Assembly (NCBI RefSeq): GCF_051014685.1
Contig: NW_027478775.1
Coordinates: 310,001 to 374,000, forward strand
Origin: Ptiloglossa arizonensis
Taxonomy: Eukaryota; Arthropoda; Insecta; Hymenoptera; Colletidae
Length of the DNA: 64,000 bases
Direction of reading: 5' to 3'
The notes under the pieces were generated by a model, which had not been told where the DNA came from, made no database searches, and saw only the letters and a list, made by a program, of their open reading frames with translations. Below are positions 29,221-45,100 of the stretch, piece by piece (position 1 is the stretch's first letter; each line of letters opens with the position of its first letter). The position numbers and the translations under genes were made by a program.

Positions 29221-32200
29221 TACGTTATTCGTTATACGTTATACGTTATACATTACATGTTTTACGTTATACGTTATACGTTATACGTTATACGTTATAC
29301 GTTATACGTTATACGTTATACGTTATACGTTATACGTTATACGTTATACGTCATACGTCATACGTTATACGTCATTCGTTATACGTTATACGTTATACGT
29401 TATTCGTTATACGTTATACGTTATACGTTATACGTTATACGTTATACGTTATACGTTATACGTTGTACGTTGTACGTTGTACGTTATACGTTATACGTTA
29501 TACGTTATACGTTATACGTTATACGTTATACGTTATACGTTATACGTTATACGTTATACGTTATGCGTTATACGTTATACGTTATACGTTGTACGTTATA
29601 CGTTATACGTTATACGTTATTCGTTATACGTTATACGTTATACATTACATGTCATACGTTATACGTTATACGTTATACGTTATACGTTATACGTTATACG
29701 TTATACGTTATACGTTATACGTTATACGTTATACGTTATACGTTGTACGTTATACGTTATACGTTATACGTTATACGTTATACGTTATACGTTATACGTT
29801 ATACGTTGTACGTTATACGTTATACGTTATACGTTATTCGTTATACGTTATACGTTATACATTACATGTCATACGTTATACGTTATACGTTATACGTTAT
29901 ACGTTATACGTTATACGTTATACGTTATACGTTATACGTTATACGTTATACGTTATACGTTATACGTTATACGTTATACGTTATACGTTATACGTTATAC
30001 GTTATACGTTATACGTTATACGTTATACGTTATACGTTATACGTTATACGTTATACGTTATACGTTATACGTTATACGTTATTCGTTATACGTTATACGT
30101 TATACGCTATACGTTATACGTTATACGTTATACGTTATACGTTATACGTTATACGTCATGCGTTATACGTTTTACGTTATTCGTTATACGTTATCCGTTA
30201 CACGTTATACGTTATACGTTATACGTTATACGTTATACGTTATACGTTATACGTTATACGTTATACGTTATACGTTATACGTTATACGTTATACGTTATA
30301 CGTTATACGTTATACGTTGTACGTTGTACGTTGTACGTTATACGTTATACGTTATACGTTATACGTTATACGTTATACGTTATACGTTATACGTTATACG
30401 TTATACGTTATACGTTATGCGTTATACGTTATACGTTATACGTTGTACGTTATACGTTATACGTTATACGTTATTCGTTATACGTTATACGTTATACATT
30501 ACATGTCATACGTTATACGTTATACGTTATACGTTATACGTTATACGTTATACGTTATACGTTATACGTTATACTTTATACGTTATACGTTATACGTTAT
30601 ACGTTATGCGTTATACGTTATACGTTATACGTTACACGTTATACGTTATACGTTATACGATATACGTTATACGTTATACGTTGTACGCTATACGTTATAC
30701 TTTATACGTTATAGGTGTTACGTTATACGTTATACGTTATACGTTATTCGTAATACGTTATACGTGATACGTTATACGTTGTACGTTATACGTTATACGT
30801 TATACGTTACACATTATACGTTATACGTTATACATTACATGTTATACGTTATACGTTATACGTTATACGTTATACGTTATACGTCATAGGTTATACGTTA
30901 TATGTTATACGTTATACGTTATACGTAATACGTTATACGTTATACGTTATACGTTATACGTTATACGTCATACGTTATACGTTATAGGTGTTACGTTATA
31001 CGTTATACGTTATACGTTATACGTTATTCGCAATACGTTATACGTGATACGTTATACGTTATACGTTGTACGTTATACGTTATACGTTATACGTTATACG
31101 TTATACGTTATTCGTTATACGTTATACGTTATACATTACATGTTTTACGTTATACGTTATACGTTATACGTTATACGTTATACGTTATACGTTATACGTT
31201 ATACGTTATACGTTATACGTTATACGTTATACGTCATACGTCATACGTTATACGTCATTCGTTATACGTTATACGTGATACGTTATACTTTGTACGTTAT
31301 ACGTTATACGTTATACGTTATACGTTATACGTTATACGTTATACGTTATACGTTATACGTTATACGTTACACGTTATACGTTGTACGTTATACGTTATAC
31401 GTTATACGTTATACGTTATTCGTTATACGTTATACGTTATACATTACATGTTTTACGTTATACGTTATACGTTATACGTTATACGTTATACCTTATACGT
31501 TATACGTTATACGTTATACGTTATACGTCATACGTTATACGTCATTCGTAATACGTTATACGTGATACGTTATACGTTGTACGTTATACGTTATACGTTA
31601 TACGTTATACGTTATACGTTATACGTTATACGTTATACGTTATACGTTATACGTTATACGTTATACGTTATACGTTATACGTTATACGTTATACGTTATA
31701 CGTTATACGTTATACGTCATACGTTATACGTTATAGGTGTTACGTTATACGTTATACGTTATACGTTATACGTTATTCGTAATACGTCATACGTTATACG
31801 TTATAGGTGTTACGTTATACGTTATACGTTATACGTTATACGTTATTCGTAATACGTTATACGTGATACGTTATACGTTGTACGTTATACGTTATACGTT
31901 ATACATTATACGTTATACGTTATACATTACATGTTATACGTTATACGTTATACGTTATACGTTATACGTTATACGTTATACGTTATACGTTATACGTCAT
32001 ACGTTATACGTCATTCGTAATACGTTATACGTGATACGTTATACGTTGTACGTTATACGTTATACGTTATACGTTATACGTTATACGTTATACGTTATAC
32101 GTTATACGTTATACGTTATACGTTATACGTTATACGTTATACGTTATACGTTATACGTTATACGTTATACGTTATACGTTATACGTTATGCGTTTTACGT

Positions 32201-33299
32201 TATTCGTTATATGTTATACGTTATACGATGTGCGTTATACGTTATACGTTATACGTTATACGTTATACGTTATACGTTATACGTCATACGTTATACGTTA
32301 TACGTTATACGTTATACGTTATACGTTATACGTTATACGTTATACGTTATACGTTATACGTTATACGTTATACGTTATACGTTCTACGTTCTACGTTATA
32401 CGTTGTACGTTATACGTTGTACGTTATACGTTCTACGTTCTACGTTATACGTTGTACGTTATACGTTATACGTTATTCGTTATACGTTATACGTTATACA
32501 TTAGATGTTTTACGTTATACGTTATACGTTATACGTTATACGTTATACGTTATACGTTATACGTTATACGTTATACGTTATACGTTATACGTTATACGTT
32601 ATACGTTATACGTTATACGTTATACGTTATACGTTATACGTTATACGTTATACGTTATACGTTATACGTTATACGTTGTACGTTATACGTTGTACGTTAT
32701 ACGTTATACGTTATACGTTATTCGTAATACGTTATACGTGATACGTTATACGTTGTACGTTATACGTTATACGTTATACGTTATACGTTGTACGTTGTAC
32801 GTTGTACGTTATACGTTATACGTTATACGTTATACGTTATACGTTATACGTTATACGTTATACGTTATACGTTATACGTTATACGTTATACGTTATACGT
32901 TATACGTTATACGTTATACGTTATACGTTGTACGTTATACGTTATACGTTATACGTTATTCGTTATACGTTATACGTTATACATTACATGTTATACGTTA
33001 TACGTTATACGTTATACGTTATACGTTATACGTTATACGTTATACTTTATACGTTATACGTTATACGTTATACGTTATGCGTTATACGTTATACGTTATA
33101 CGTTACACGTTATACGTTATACGTTATACGATATACGTTATACGTTATACGTTGTACGCTATACGTTATACTTTATACGTTATAGGTGTTACGTTATACG
33201 TTATACGTTATACGTTATACGTCATAGGTTATACGTTATATGTTATACGTTATACGTTACACGTAATACGTTATACGTTATACGTTATACGTTATACGT

Positions 33300-36200
33300 C
33301 ATACGTTATACGTTATAGGTGTTACGTTATACGTTATACGTTATACGTTATACGTTATACGTTATACGTTATACGTTATTCGTTATACGTTATACGTTAT
33401 ACGTTCTACGTTATACGTTATACGTTGTACGTTATACGTTGTACGTTATACGTTGTACGTTATACGTTGTACGTTATACGTTATACGTTATACGTTACAC
33501 ATTATACGTTATACGTTATACATTACATGTTATACGTTATACGTTATACGTTGTACGTTATACGTTATACGTCATAGGTTATACGTTATATGTTATACGT
33601 TATACGTTATACGTAATACGTTATACGTTATACGTTATACGTTATACATTATACGTTATACGTTATACGTCATGCGTTATACGTTTTACGTTATTCGTTA
33701 TACGTTATCCGTTACACGTTATACGTTATACGTTATACGTTATACGTTATACGTTATACGTTATACGTTATACGTTATACGTTATACGTTATGCGTTTTA
33801 CGTTATTCGTTATATGTTATACGTTATACGATGTGCGTTATACGTTATACGTTATACGTTATACGTTATACGTTATACGTTATACGTTATACGTTATACG
33901 TTATACGTTATACGTTATACGTTATTCGTTATACGTTATACGTTATACATTACATGTTATACGTTATACGTTACACGTTATACGTTATACGTTATACGTT
34001 ATACGATATACGTTATACGTTATACGTTGTACGCTATACGTTATACTTTATACGTTATAGGTGTTACGTTATACGTTATACGTTATACGTTATTCGTAAT
34101 ACGTTATACGTGATACGTTATACGTTGTACGTTATACGTTATACGTTATACGTTACACATTATACGTTATACGTTATACATTACATGTTATACGTTATAC
34201 GTTATACGTTGTACGTTATACGTTATACGTCATAGGTTATACGTTATATGTTATACGTTATACGTTATACGTAATACGTTATACGTTATACGTTATACGT
34301 TATACGTCATACGTTATACGTTATAGGTGTTACGTTATACGTTATACGTTATACGTTATACGTTATTCGTAATACGTTATACGTGATACGTTATACGTTG
34401 TACGTTATACGTTATACGTTATACGTTATACATTATACGTTATACGTTATACATTACATGTTATACGTTATACGTTATACGTTATACGTTATACGTTATA
34501 CGTTATACGTTATACGTTATACGTTATACGTTATACGTTATACGTTATACGTTATACGTTATACGTTATACGTTATACGTTATACGTTATACATTATACG
34601 TTATACGTTATACGTCATGCGTTATACGTTTTACGTTATTCGTTATACGTTATCCGTTACACGTTATACGTTATACGTTATACGTTATACGTTATACGTT
34701 ATACGTTATACGTTATACGTTATACGTTATACGTTATACGTTATGCGTTTTACGTTATTCGTTATATGTTATACGTTATACGATGTGCGTTATACGTTAT
34801 ACGTTATACGTTATACGTTATACGTTATACGTTATACGTTATACGTTATACGTGATACGTTATACGTTATACGTTATACGTTATACGTTATACGTTATAC
34901 GTTCTACGTTATACGTTATACGTTGTACGTTATACGTTGTACGTTATACGTTGTACGTTATACGTTGTACGTTATACGTTGTACGTTATACGTTATACGT
35001 TATACGTTATACGTTATACGTTATACGTTATACGTTATACGTTATACGTTGTACGTTGTACGTTATACGTTATACGTTATACGTTGTACGTTATACGTTA
35101 TACGTTATACGTTATACGTTATACGTTATACGTTATACGTTATACGTTATACGTTATACGTTATACGTTATACGTTATACGTTATACGTTGTACGTTGTA
35201 CGTTGTACGTTATACGTTATACGTTATACGTTATACGTTATACGTTATACGTTATACGTTATACGTTATACGTTATACGTTATACGTTATACGTTATACG
35301 TTATACGTTATACGTTATACGTTATACGTTGTACGTTATACGTTATACGTTATACGTTATTCGTTATACGTTATACGTTATACATTACATGTTATACGTT
35401 ATACGTTATACGTTATACGTTATACGTTATACGTAATACGTGATACTTTATACGTTATACGTTATACGTTATACGTTATGCGTTATACGTTATACGTTAT
35501 ACGTTATACGTTATACGTTATACGTTATACGTTATACGTTATACGTTATACGTTATACGTTATACGTTATACGTTATACGTTATACGTTATACGTTATAC
35601 GTCATACGTTATACGTCATTCGTAATACGTTATACGTGATACGTTATACGTTGTACGTTATACGTTATACGTCATACGTTATACGTTATACGTTATACGT
35701 TATACGTTATACGTTATACGTTGTACGTTATACGTTATACGTTATACGTTATACGTTATACGTTATTCGTTATACGTTATACGTTATACATTAGATGTTT
35801 TACGTTATACGTTATACGTTATACGTTATACGTTATACGTTATACGTTATACGTTATACGTTATACGTTATACGTTATACGTTATTCGTTATACGTTATA
35901 CGTTATACGTTATACGTTATACGTTATACGTTATACGTTATACGTTATACGTTATACGTTATACGTTGTACGTTATACGTTGTACGTTATACGTTATACG
36001 TTATACGTTATTCGTAATACGTTATACGTGATACGTTATACGTTGTACGTTATACGTTATACGTTATACGTTATACGTTATGCGTTATACGTTATACGTT
36101 GTACGTTATACGTTATACGTTATACGTTATTCGTTATACGTTATACGTGATACGTTATACGTTATACGTTGTACGTTATACGTTATACGTTATACGTTAC

Positions 36201-38010
36201 ACATTATACGTTATACGTTATACATTACATGTTATACGTTATACGTTATACGTTATACGTTATACGTTATACGTCATAGGTTATACGTTATATGTTATAC
36301 GTTATACGTTACACGTAATACGTTATACGTTATACGTTATACGTTATACGTCATACGTTATACGTTATAGGTGTTACGTTATACGTTATACGTTATACGT
36401 TATACGTTATTCGTAATACGTTATACGTGATACGTTATACGTTGTACGTTATACGTTATACGTTATACGTTATACATTATATGTTATACGTTATACATTA
36501 CATGTTATACGTTATACGTTATACGTTATACGTTATACGTTATACGTTATACGTCATACGTTATACGTTATACGTTATACGTTATACGTTATACGTTATA
36601 CGTTATACGTTATACGTTATACGTTATACGTTATACGTTATACGTTATACGTTATACGTTATACGTTATACGTTATACGTTATACGTTGTACGTTATACG
36701 TTATACGTTATACGTTATTCGTTATACGTTATACGTTATACATTACATGTTATACGTTATACGTTATACGTTATACGTTATACGTTATACGTAATACGTT
36801 ATACTTTATACGTTATACGTTATACGTTATACGTTATGCGTTATACGTTATACGTTATACGTTATACGTTATACGTTATACGTTATACGTTATACGTTAT
36901 ACGTTATACGTTATACGTTATACGTTATACGTTATACGTTATACGTTATACGTTATACGTCATACGTTATACGTCATTCGTAATACGTTATACGTGATAC
37001 GTTATACGTTGTACGTTATACGTTATACGTCATACGTTATACGTTATACGTTATACGTTATACGTTATACGTTATACGTTGTACGTTATACGTTATACGT
37101 TATACGTTATACGTTATACGTTATTCGTTATACGTTATACGTTATACATTAGATGTTTTACGTTATACGTTATACGTTATACGTTATACGTTATACGTTA
37201 TACGTTATACGTTATACGTTATACGTTATACGTTATACGTTATACGTTATACGTTATACGTTATACGTTATACGTTATACGTTATACGTTATACGTTATA
37301 CGTTATACGTTATACGTTATACGTTGTACGTTATACGTTGTACGTTATACGTTATACGTTATACGTTATTCGTAATACGTTATACGTGATACGTTATACG
37401 TTGTACGTTATACGTTATACGTTATACGTTATACGTTGTACGTTGTACGTTGTACGTTATACGTTATACGTTATACGTTATACGTTATACGTTATACGTT
37501 ATACGTTATACGTTATACGTTATACGTTATACGTTATACGTTATACGTTATACGTTATACGTTATACGTTATACGTTGTACGTTATACGTTATACGTTAT
37601 ACGTTATTCGTTATACGTTATACGTTATACATTACATGTTATACGTTATACGTTATACGTTATACGTTATACGTTATACGTTATACGTTATACTTTATAC
37701 GTTATACGTTATACGTTATACGTTATGCGTTATACGTTATACGTTATACGTTACACGTTATACGTTATACGTTATACGATATACGTTATACGTTATACGT
37801 TGTACGCTATACGTTATACTTTATACGTTATAGGTGTTACGTTATACGTTATACGTTATACGTTATACGTCATAGGTTATACGTTATATGTTATACGTTA
37901 TACGTTACACGTAATACGTTATACGTTATACGTTATACGTTATACGTCATACGTTATACGTTATAGGTGTTACGTTATACGTTATACGTTATACGTTATA
38001 CGTTATTCGT
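33300..38010. repeat. Higher-order block X1
   Basis: Variant order matches X2 and X3: 33,791 with 52,649 and 60,328; 34,383 with 53,241 and 60,927; 37,079 with 54,439 and 62,125. The shift to X2 is 18,858 on the left and 17,360 on the right. The difference comes largely from an internal tandem duplication of 1,358 bases (194 units), visible as the TTAGATG group at 35,788 and again at 37,146. Its right end (37.4-38.0 kb) also resembles 32.79-33.3 kb with a shift of 4,648. Confidence 0.78.
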
Positions 38011-41000
38011 AATACGTTATACGTGATACGTTATACGTTGTACGTTATACGTTATACGTTATACGTTATACATTATATGTTATACGTTATACATTACATG
38101 TTATACGTTATACGTTATACGTTATACGTTATACGTTATACGTTATACGTCATACGTTATACGTTATACGTTATACGTTATACGTTATACGTTATACGTT
38201 ATACGTTATACGTTATACGTTATACGTTATACGTTATACGTTATACGTTATACGTTATACGTTATACGTTATACGTTATGCGTCATGCGTTATACGTTTT
38301 ACGTTATTCGTTATACGTTATCCGTTACACGTTATACGTTATACGTTATACGTTATACGTTATACGTTATACGTTATACGTTATACGTTATACGTTATAC
38401 GTTATACGTTATGCGTTTTACGTTATTCGTTATATGTTATACGTTATACGATGTGCGTTATACGTTATACGTTATACGTTATACGTTATACGTTATACGT
38501 TATACGTTATACGTTATACGTTATACGTTATACGTTATACGTTATACGTTATACGTTATACGTTATACGTTATACGTTATACGTTATACGTTGTACGTTA
38601 TACGTTGTACGTTATACGTTGTACGTTATACGTTGTACGTTATACGTTGTACGTTATACGTTGTACGTTATACGTTGTACGTTATACGTTGTACGTTATA
38701 CGTTGAACGTTATACGTTGTACGTTATACGTTATACGTTATACATTACATGTTTTACGTTATACATTATACGTTATACGTTATACGTTATACGTTATACG
38801 TTATACGTTATACGTTATACGTTATACGTTATACGTTATACGTTATACGTTATACGTTATACGTTATACGTTATACGTTATACGTTATACGTTATACGTT
38901 ATACGTTATACGTTATACGTTATACGTTATACGTTGTACGTTATACGTTATACGTTATATGTTATTCGTTATACGTTATACGTTATACATTACATGTTAT
39001 ACGTTATACGTTGTACGTTATACGTTATACGTTATACGTTATACGATATACGTTATACGTTATACGTTGTACGCTATACGTTATACTTTATACGTTATAC
39101 GTTATACGTTATACGTTATACGTTATACGTTATACGTTATACGTTCTACGTTATACGTTGTACGTTATACGTTGTACGTTATACGTTGTACGTTATACGT
39201 TGTACGTTATACGTTGTACGTTATACGTTATACGTTATACGTTACACATTATACGTTATACGTTATACATTACATGTTATACGTTATACGTTATACGTTA
39301 TACGTTATACGTTATACGTCATAGGTTATACGTAATATGTTATACGTTATACGTTATACGTAATACGTTATACGTTATACGTTATACGTTATACGTCATA
39401 CGTTATACGTTATAGGTGTTACGTTATACGTTATACGTTATACGTTATACGTTATTCGTAATACGTTATACGTGATACGTTATACGTTATACGTTGTACG
39501 TTATACGTTATACGTTATACGTTATACGTTATACATTACATGTTATACGATATACGTTATACGTTATACGTTATACGTTATACGTTATACGTTATACGTT
39601 ATACGTTATACGTTATGCGTTATACGTTCTACGTTACACATTATACGTTATACGTTATACATTACATGTTATACGTTATACGTTATACGTTATACGTTAT
39701 ACGTTATACGTCATAGGTTATACGTTATATGTTATACGTTATACGTTACACGTAATACGTTATACGTTATACGTTATACGTTATACGTCATACTTTATAC
39801 GTTATAGGTGTTACGTTATACGTTATACGTTATACGTTATTCGTAATACGTTATACGTGATACGTTATACGTTATACGTTGTACGTTATACGTTATACGT
39901 TATACGTTATACGTTACACATTATACGTTATACGTTATACATTACATGTTATACGTTATACGTTATACGTTATACGTTATACGTTATACGTCATAGGTTA
40001 TACGTTATATGTTATACGTTATACGTTACACGTAATACGTTATACGTTATACGTTATACGTTATACGTCATACGTTATACGTTATAGGTGTTACGTTATA
40101 CGTTATACGTTATACGTTATACGTTATTCGTAATACGTTATACGTGATACGTTATACGTTGTACGTTATACGTTATACGTTATACGTTATACATTATATG
40201 TTATACGTTATACATTACATGTTATACGTTATACGTTATACGTTATACGTTATACGTTATACGTTATACGTCATACGTTATACGTTATACGTTATACGTT
40301 ATACGTTATACGTTATACGTTATACGTTATACGTTATACGTTATACGTTATACGTTATACGTTATACGTTATACGTTATACGTTATACGTTATGCGTCAT
40401 GCGTTATACGTTTTACGTTATTCGTTATACGTTATCCGTTACACGTTATACGTTATACGTTATACGTTATACGTTATACGTTATACGTTATACGTTATAC
40501 GTTATACGTTATACGTTATACGTTATGCGTTTTACGTTATTCGTTATATGTTATACGTTATACGATGTGCGTTATACGTTATACGTTATACGTTATACGT
40601 TATACGTTATACGTTATACGTTATACGTTATACGTTATACGTTATACGTTATACGTTATACGTTATACGTTATACGTTATACGTTATACGTTATACGTTA
40701 TACGTTGTACGTTATACGTTGTACGTTATACGTTGTACGTTATACGTTGTACGTTATACGTTGTACGTTATACGTTGTACGTTATACGTTGTACGTTATA
40801 CGTTGTACGTTATACGTTGAACGTTATACGTTGTACGTTATACGTTATACGTTATACATTACATGTTTTACGTTATACATTATACGTTATACGTTATACG
40901 TTATACGTTATACGTTATACGTTATACGTTATACGTTATACGTTATACGTTATACGTTATACGTTATACGTTATACGTTATACGTTATACGTTCTACGTT

Positions 41001-44000
41001 ATACGTTATACGTTATACGTTATACGTTATACGTTGTACGTTATACGTTGTACGTTATACGTTATACGTTATACGTTATACGTTATACGTTATACGTTAT
41101 ACGTTATACGTTATACGTTATACGTTATACGTTATACGTTATACGTTATACGTTATACGTTATACGTTGTACGTTATACGTTATACGTTATATGTTATTC
41201 GTTATACGTTATACGTTATACATTACATGTTATACGTTATACGTTGTACGTTATACGTTATACGTTATACGTTATACGATATACGTTATACGTTATACGT
41301 TGTACGCTATACGTTATACTTTATACGTTATAGGTGTTACGTTATACGTTATACGTTATACGTTATACGTTATTCGTAATACGTTATACGTGATACGTTA
41401 TACGTTATACGTTGTACGTTATACGTTATACGTTATACGTTATACGTTATACATTACATGTTATACGATATACGTTATACGTTATACGTTATACGTTATA
41501 CGTTATACGTTATACGTTATACGTTATACGTTATACGTTATACGTTCTACGTTATACGTTGTACGTTATACGTTGTACGTTATACGTTGTACGTTATACG
41601 TTGTACGTTATACGTTGTACGTTATACGTTATACGTTATACGTTATACGTTATACGTTATACGATATACGTTATACGTTATACGTTATACGTTATACGTT
41701 ATACGTTATACGTTATACGTTATACGTTATACGTTATACGTTATTCGTTATACGTTATACATTACATGTTATACGATATACGTTATACGTTATACGTTAT
41801 ACGTTATACGTTATACGTTATACGTTATACGTTATACGTTATACGTTATACGTTATACGTTATACGTTATACGTTATACGTTATACGTTATACGTTATAC
41901 GTTATACGTTATACGTTATACGTTATACGTTATACGTCATGCGTTATACGTTTTACGTTATTCGTTATACGTTATCCGTTACACGTTATACGTTATACGT
42001 TATACGTTATACGTTATACGTTATACGTTATACGTTATACGTTATACGTTATACGTTATACGTTATACGTTGTACGTTGTACGTTGTACGTTATACGTTA
42101 TACGTTATACGTTATACGTTATACGTTATACGTTGTACGTTATACGTTATACGTTATACGTTATTCGTTATACGTTATACGTTATACATTACATGTTATA
42201 CGTTATACGTTACACGTTATACGTTATACGTTATACGATATACGTTATACGTTATACGTTGTACGCTATACGTTATACTTTATACGTTATAGGTGTTACG
42301 TTATACGTTATACGTTATACGTTATTCGTAATACGTTATACGTTATACGTTATACATTATACGTTATACGTTATACGTTATACGTCATGCGTTATACGTT
42401 TTACGTCATGCGTTATACGTTTTACGTTATTCGTTATACGTTATCCGTTACACGTTATACGTTATACGTTATACGTTATACGTTATACGTTATACGTTAT
42501 ACGTTATACGTTATACGTTATACGTTATACGTTATACGTTGTACGTTGTACGTTGTACGTTCTACGTTATACGTTATACGTTATACGTTATACGTTATAC
42601 GTTATACGTTATACGTTATACGTTATACGTTATACGTTATACGTTATACGTTATACGTTATACGTTATACGTTGTACGTTATACGTTATACGTTATACGT
42701 TATTCGTTATACGTTATACGTTATACGTTATGCGTTTTACGTTATTCGTTATATGTTATACGTTATACGATGTGCGTTATACGTTATACGTTATACGTTA
42801 TACGTTATACGTTATACGTTATACGTTATACGTTATACGTTATACGTTATACGTTATACGTTATACGTTATACGTTATACGTTATACGTTATACGTTATA
42901 CGTTATACGTTATACGTTATACGTTCTACGTTATACGTTGTACGTTATACGTTGTACGTTATACGTTGTACGTTATACGTTGTACGTTATACGTTGTACG
43001 TTATACGTTATACGTTATACGTTATACGTTATACGTTATACGATATACGTTATACGTTATACGTTATACGTTATACGTTATACGTTATACGTTATACGTT
43101 ATACGTTATACGTTATACGTTATTCGTTATACGTTATACATTACATGTTATACGATATACGTTATACGTTATACGTTATACGTTATACGTTATACGTTAT
43201 ACGTTATACGTTATACGTTATACGTTATACGTTATACGTTATACGTTATACGTTATACGTTATACGTTATACGTTATACGTTATACGTCATAGGTTATAC
43301 GTTATATGTTATACGTTATACGTTATACGTAATACGTTATACGTTATACGTTATACGTTATACGTCATACGTTATACGTTATAGGTGTTACGTTATACGT
43401 TATACGTTATACGTTATACGTTATTCGTAATACGTTATACGTGATACGTTATACGTTGTACGTTATACGTTATACGTTATACGTTATACATTATACGTTA
43501 TACGTTATACATTACATGTTATACGTTATACGTTATACGTTATACGTTATACGTCATGCGTTATACGTTTTACGTTATTCGTTATACGTTATCCGTTACA
43601 CGTTATACGTTATACGTTATACGTTATACGTTATACGTTATACGTTATACGTTATACGTTATACGTTATACGTTATACGTTATACGTTGTACGTTGTACG
43701 TTGTACGTTATACGTTATACGTTATACGTTATACGTTATACGTTATACGTTGTACGTTATACGTTATACGTTATACGTTATTCGTTATACGTTATACGTT
43801 ATACATTACATGTTATACGTTATACGTTACACGTTATACGTTATACGTTATACGATATACGTTATACGTTATACGTTCTACGTTCTACGTTATACGTTAT
43901 ACGTTATACGTTATACGTTATACGTTATACGTTATACGTTATACGTTGTACGTTGTACGTTGTACGTTCTACGTTATACGTTATACGTTATACGTTATAC

Positions 44001-45100
44001 GTTATACGTTATACGTTATACGTTATACGTTATACGTTATACGTTATACGTTATACGTTATACGTTATACGTTATACGTTGTACGTTATACGTTATACGT
44101 TATACGTTATTCGTTATACGTTATACGTTATACGTTATGCGTTTTACGTTATTCGTTATATGTTATACGTTATACGATGTGCGTTATACGTTATACGTTA
44201 TACGTTATACGTTATACGTTATACGTTATACGTTATACGTTATACGTTATACGTTATACGTTATACGTTATACGTTATACGTTATACGTTATACGTTATA
44301 CGTTATACGTTATACGTTATACGTTATACGTTCTACGTTATACGTTGTACGTTATACGTTGTACGTTATACGTTGTACGTTATACGTTGTACGTTATACG
44401 TTGTACGTTATACGTTATACGTTATACGTTATACGTTATACGTTATACGATATACGTTATACGTTATACGTTATACGTTATACGTTATACGTTATACGTT
44501 ATACGTTATACGTTATACGTTATACGTTATTCGTTATACGTTATACATTACATGTTATACGATATACGTTATACGTTATACGTTATACGTTATACGTTAT
44601 ACGTTATACGTTATACGTTATACGTTATACGTTATACGTTATACGTTATACGTTATACGTTATACGTTATACGTTATACGTTATACGTTATACGTCATAG
44701 GTTATACGTTATATGTTATACGTTATACGTTATACGTAATACGTTATACGTTATACGTTATACGTTATACGTCATACGTTATACGTTATAGGTGTTACGT
44801 TATAAGTTATACGTTATACGTTATACGTTATTCGTAATACGTTATACGTGATACGTTATACGTTGTACGTTATACGTTATACGTTATACGTTATACATTA
44901 TACGTTATACGTTATACATTACATGTTATACGTTATACGTTATACGTTATACGTTATACGTTATACGTTATACGTTATACGTTATACGTTATACGTTATA
45001 CGTTATACGTTATACGTTATACGTTATACGTTATACGTTATACGTTATACGTTATACGTTATACGTTATACGTTATACGTTATACGTTATACGTTATTCG
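38011..45100. repeat. Higher-order block Y1
   Basis: Landmarks repeat in Y2 with shifts of 7,091 (38,023/45,114; 38,285/45,376), 7,105 (39,472/46,577; 40,144/47,249) and 7,098 (41,412/48,510; 42,539/49,637). Y1 has an internal duplication of 2,114-2,121 bases (38,451/40,565; 38,023/40,144), shared with Y2. A second one of 1,407 bases is private to Y1: 42.54-43.55 kb recurs at about 43.95-44.95 kb, with landmarks 42,562/43,969 and 43,430/44,837. Y1 begins at a TGATACG unit followed by an ACATTATATG group. Confidence 0.82.
38591..38723 (+). repeat. 14-bp dimer array (TTGTACG + TTATACG), ten repeats
   Basis: TTGTACG alternates strictly with TTATACG from 38,591 to 38,723, so the local period is 14 rather than seven. 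In the ninth dimer the variant unit is TTGAACG (38,703). The same ten-dimer array with TTGAACG in ninth place occurs at 40,705, 45,682, 47,803 and 56,105, and a truncated one starts at 63,910. A second, shorter kind of dimer array of about six repeats follows a TTCTACG unit, for example near 34,920, 39,149, 41,552, 42,937, 44,346, 46,260, 48,653, 50,041, 53,773 and 61,468. An early one is at about 16,876-16,955 in B1. Confidence 0.9.

Larger units (their letters stand above)
14134..32187. repeat. Dialect B1 domain of the heptamer array
   Basis: Two variant groups recur dozens of times. Group 1 is TTATTCG, two standard units, TTATACA, TTACATG, then TTTTACG or TTATACG; the shared core is ACATTACATG, for example at 14,157 and 14,339. 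Group 2 is TCATACG, a standard unit, TTATAGG, TGTTACG, followed after several units by TTATTCG, TAATACG, TGATACG and TTGTACG. Runs of two to four TTGTACG units also occur, for example near 15,901, 20,613, 22,030, 23,820 and 28,010. The ATGTGCG group of the next domain is absent until 32,228. Confidence 0.8.

Noticed and set aside
27789..30767. Open frame of 992 codons on the + strand, and other long ones such as 47,249-49,390 and 23,603-25,534
   Set aside because: The frame is open because the 7-base unit never makes a stop in + frames. The same heptad peptide appears in the other two + frames over the same bases. Starts and stops fall at random variant units (ATG from TTATGCG or TTACATG; stops from TGATACG, TAATACG or TTATAGG). 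There is no domain, compositional or codon signal of a protein.
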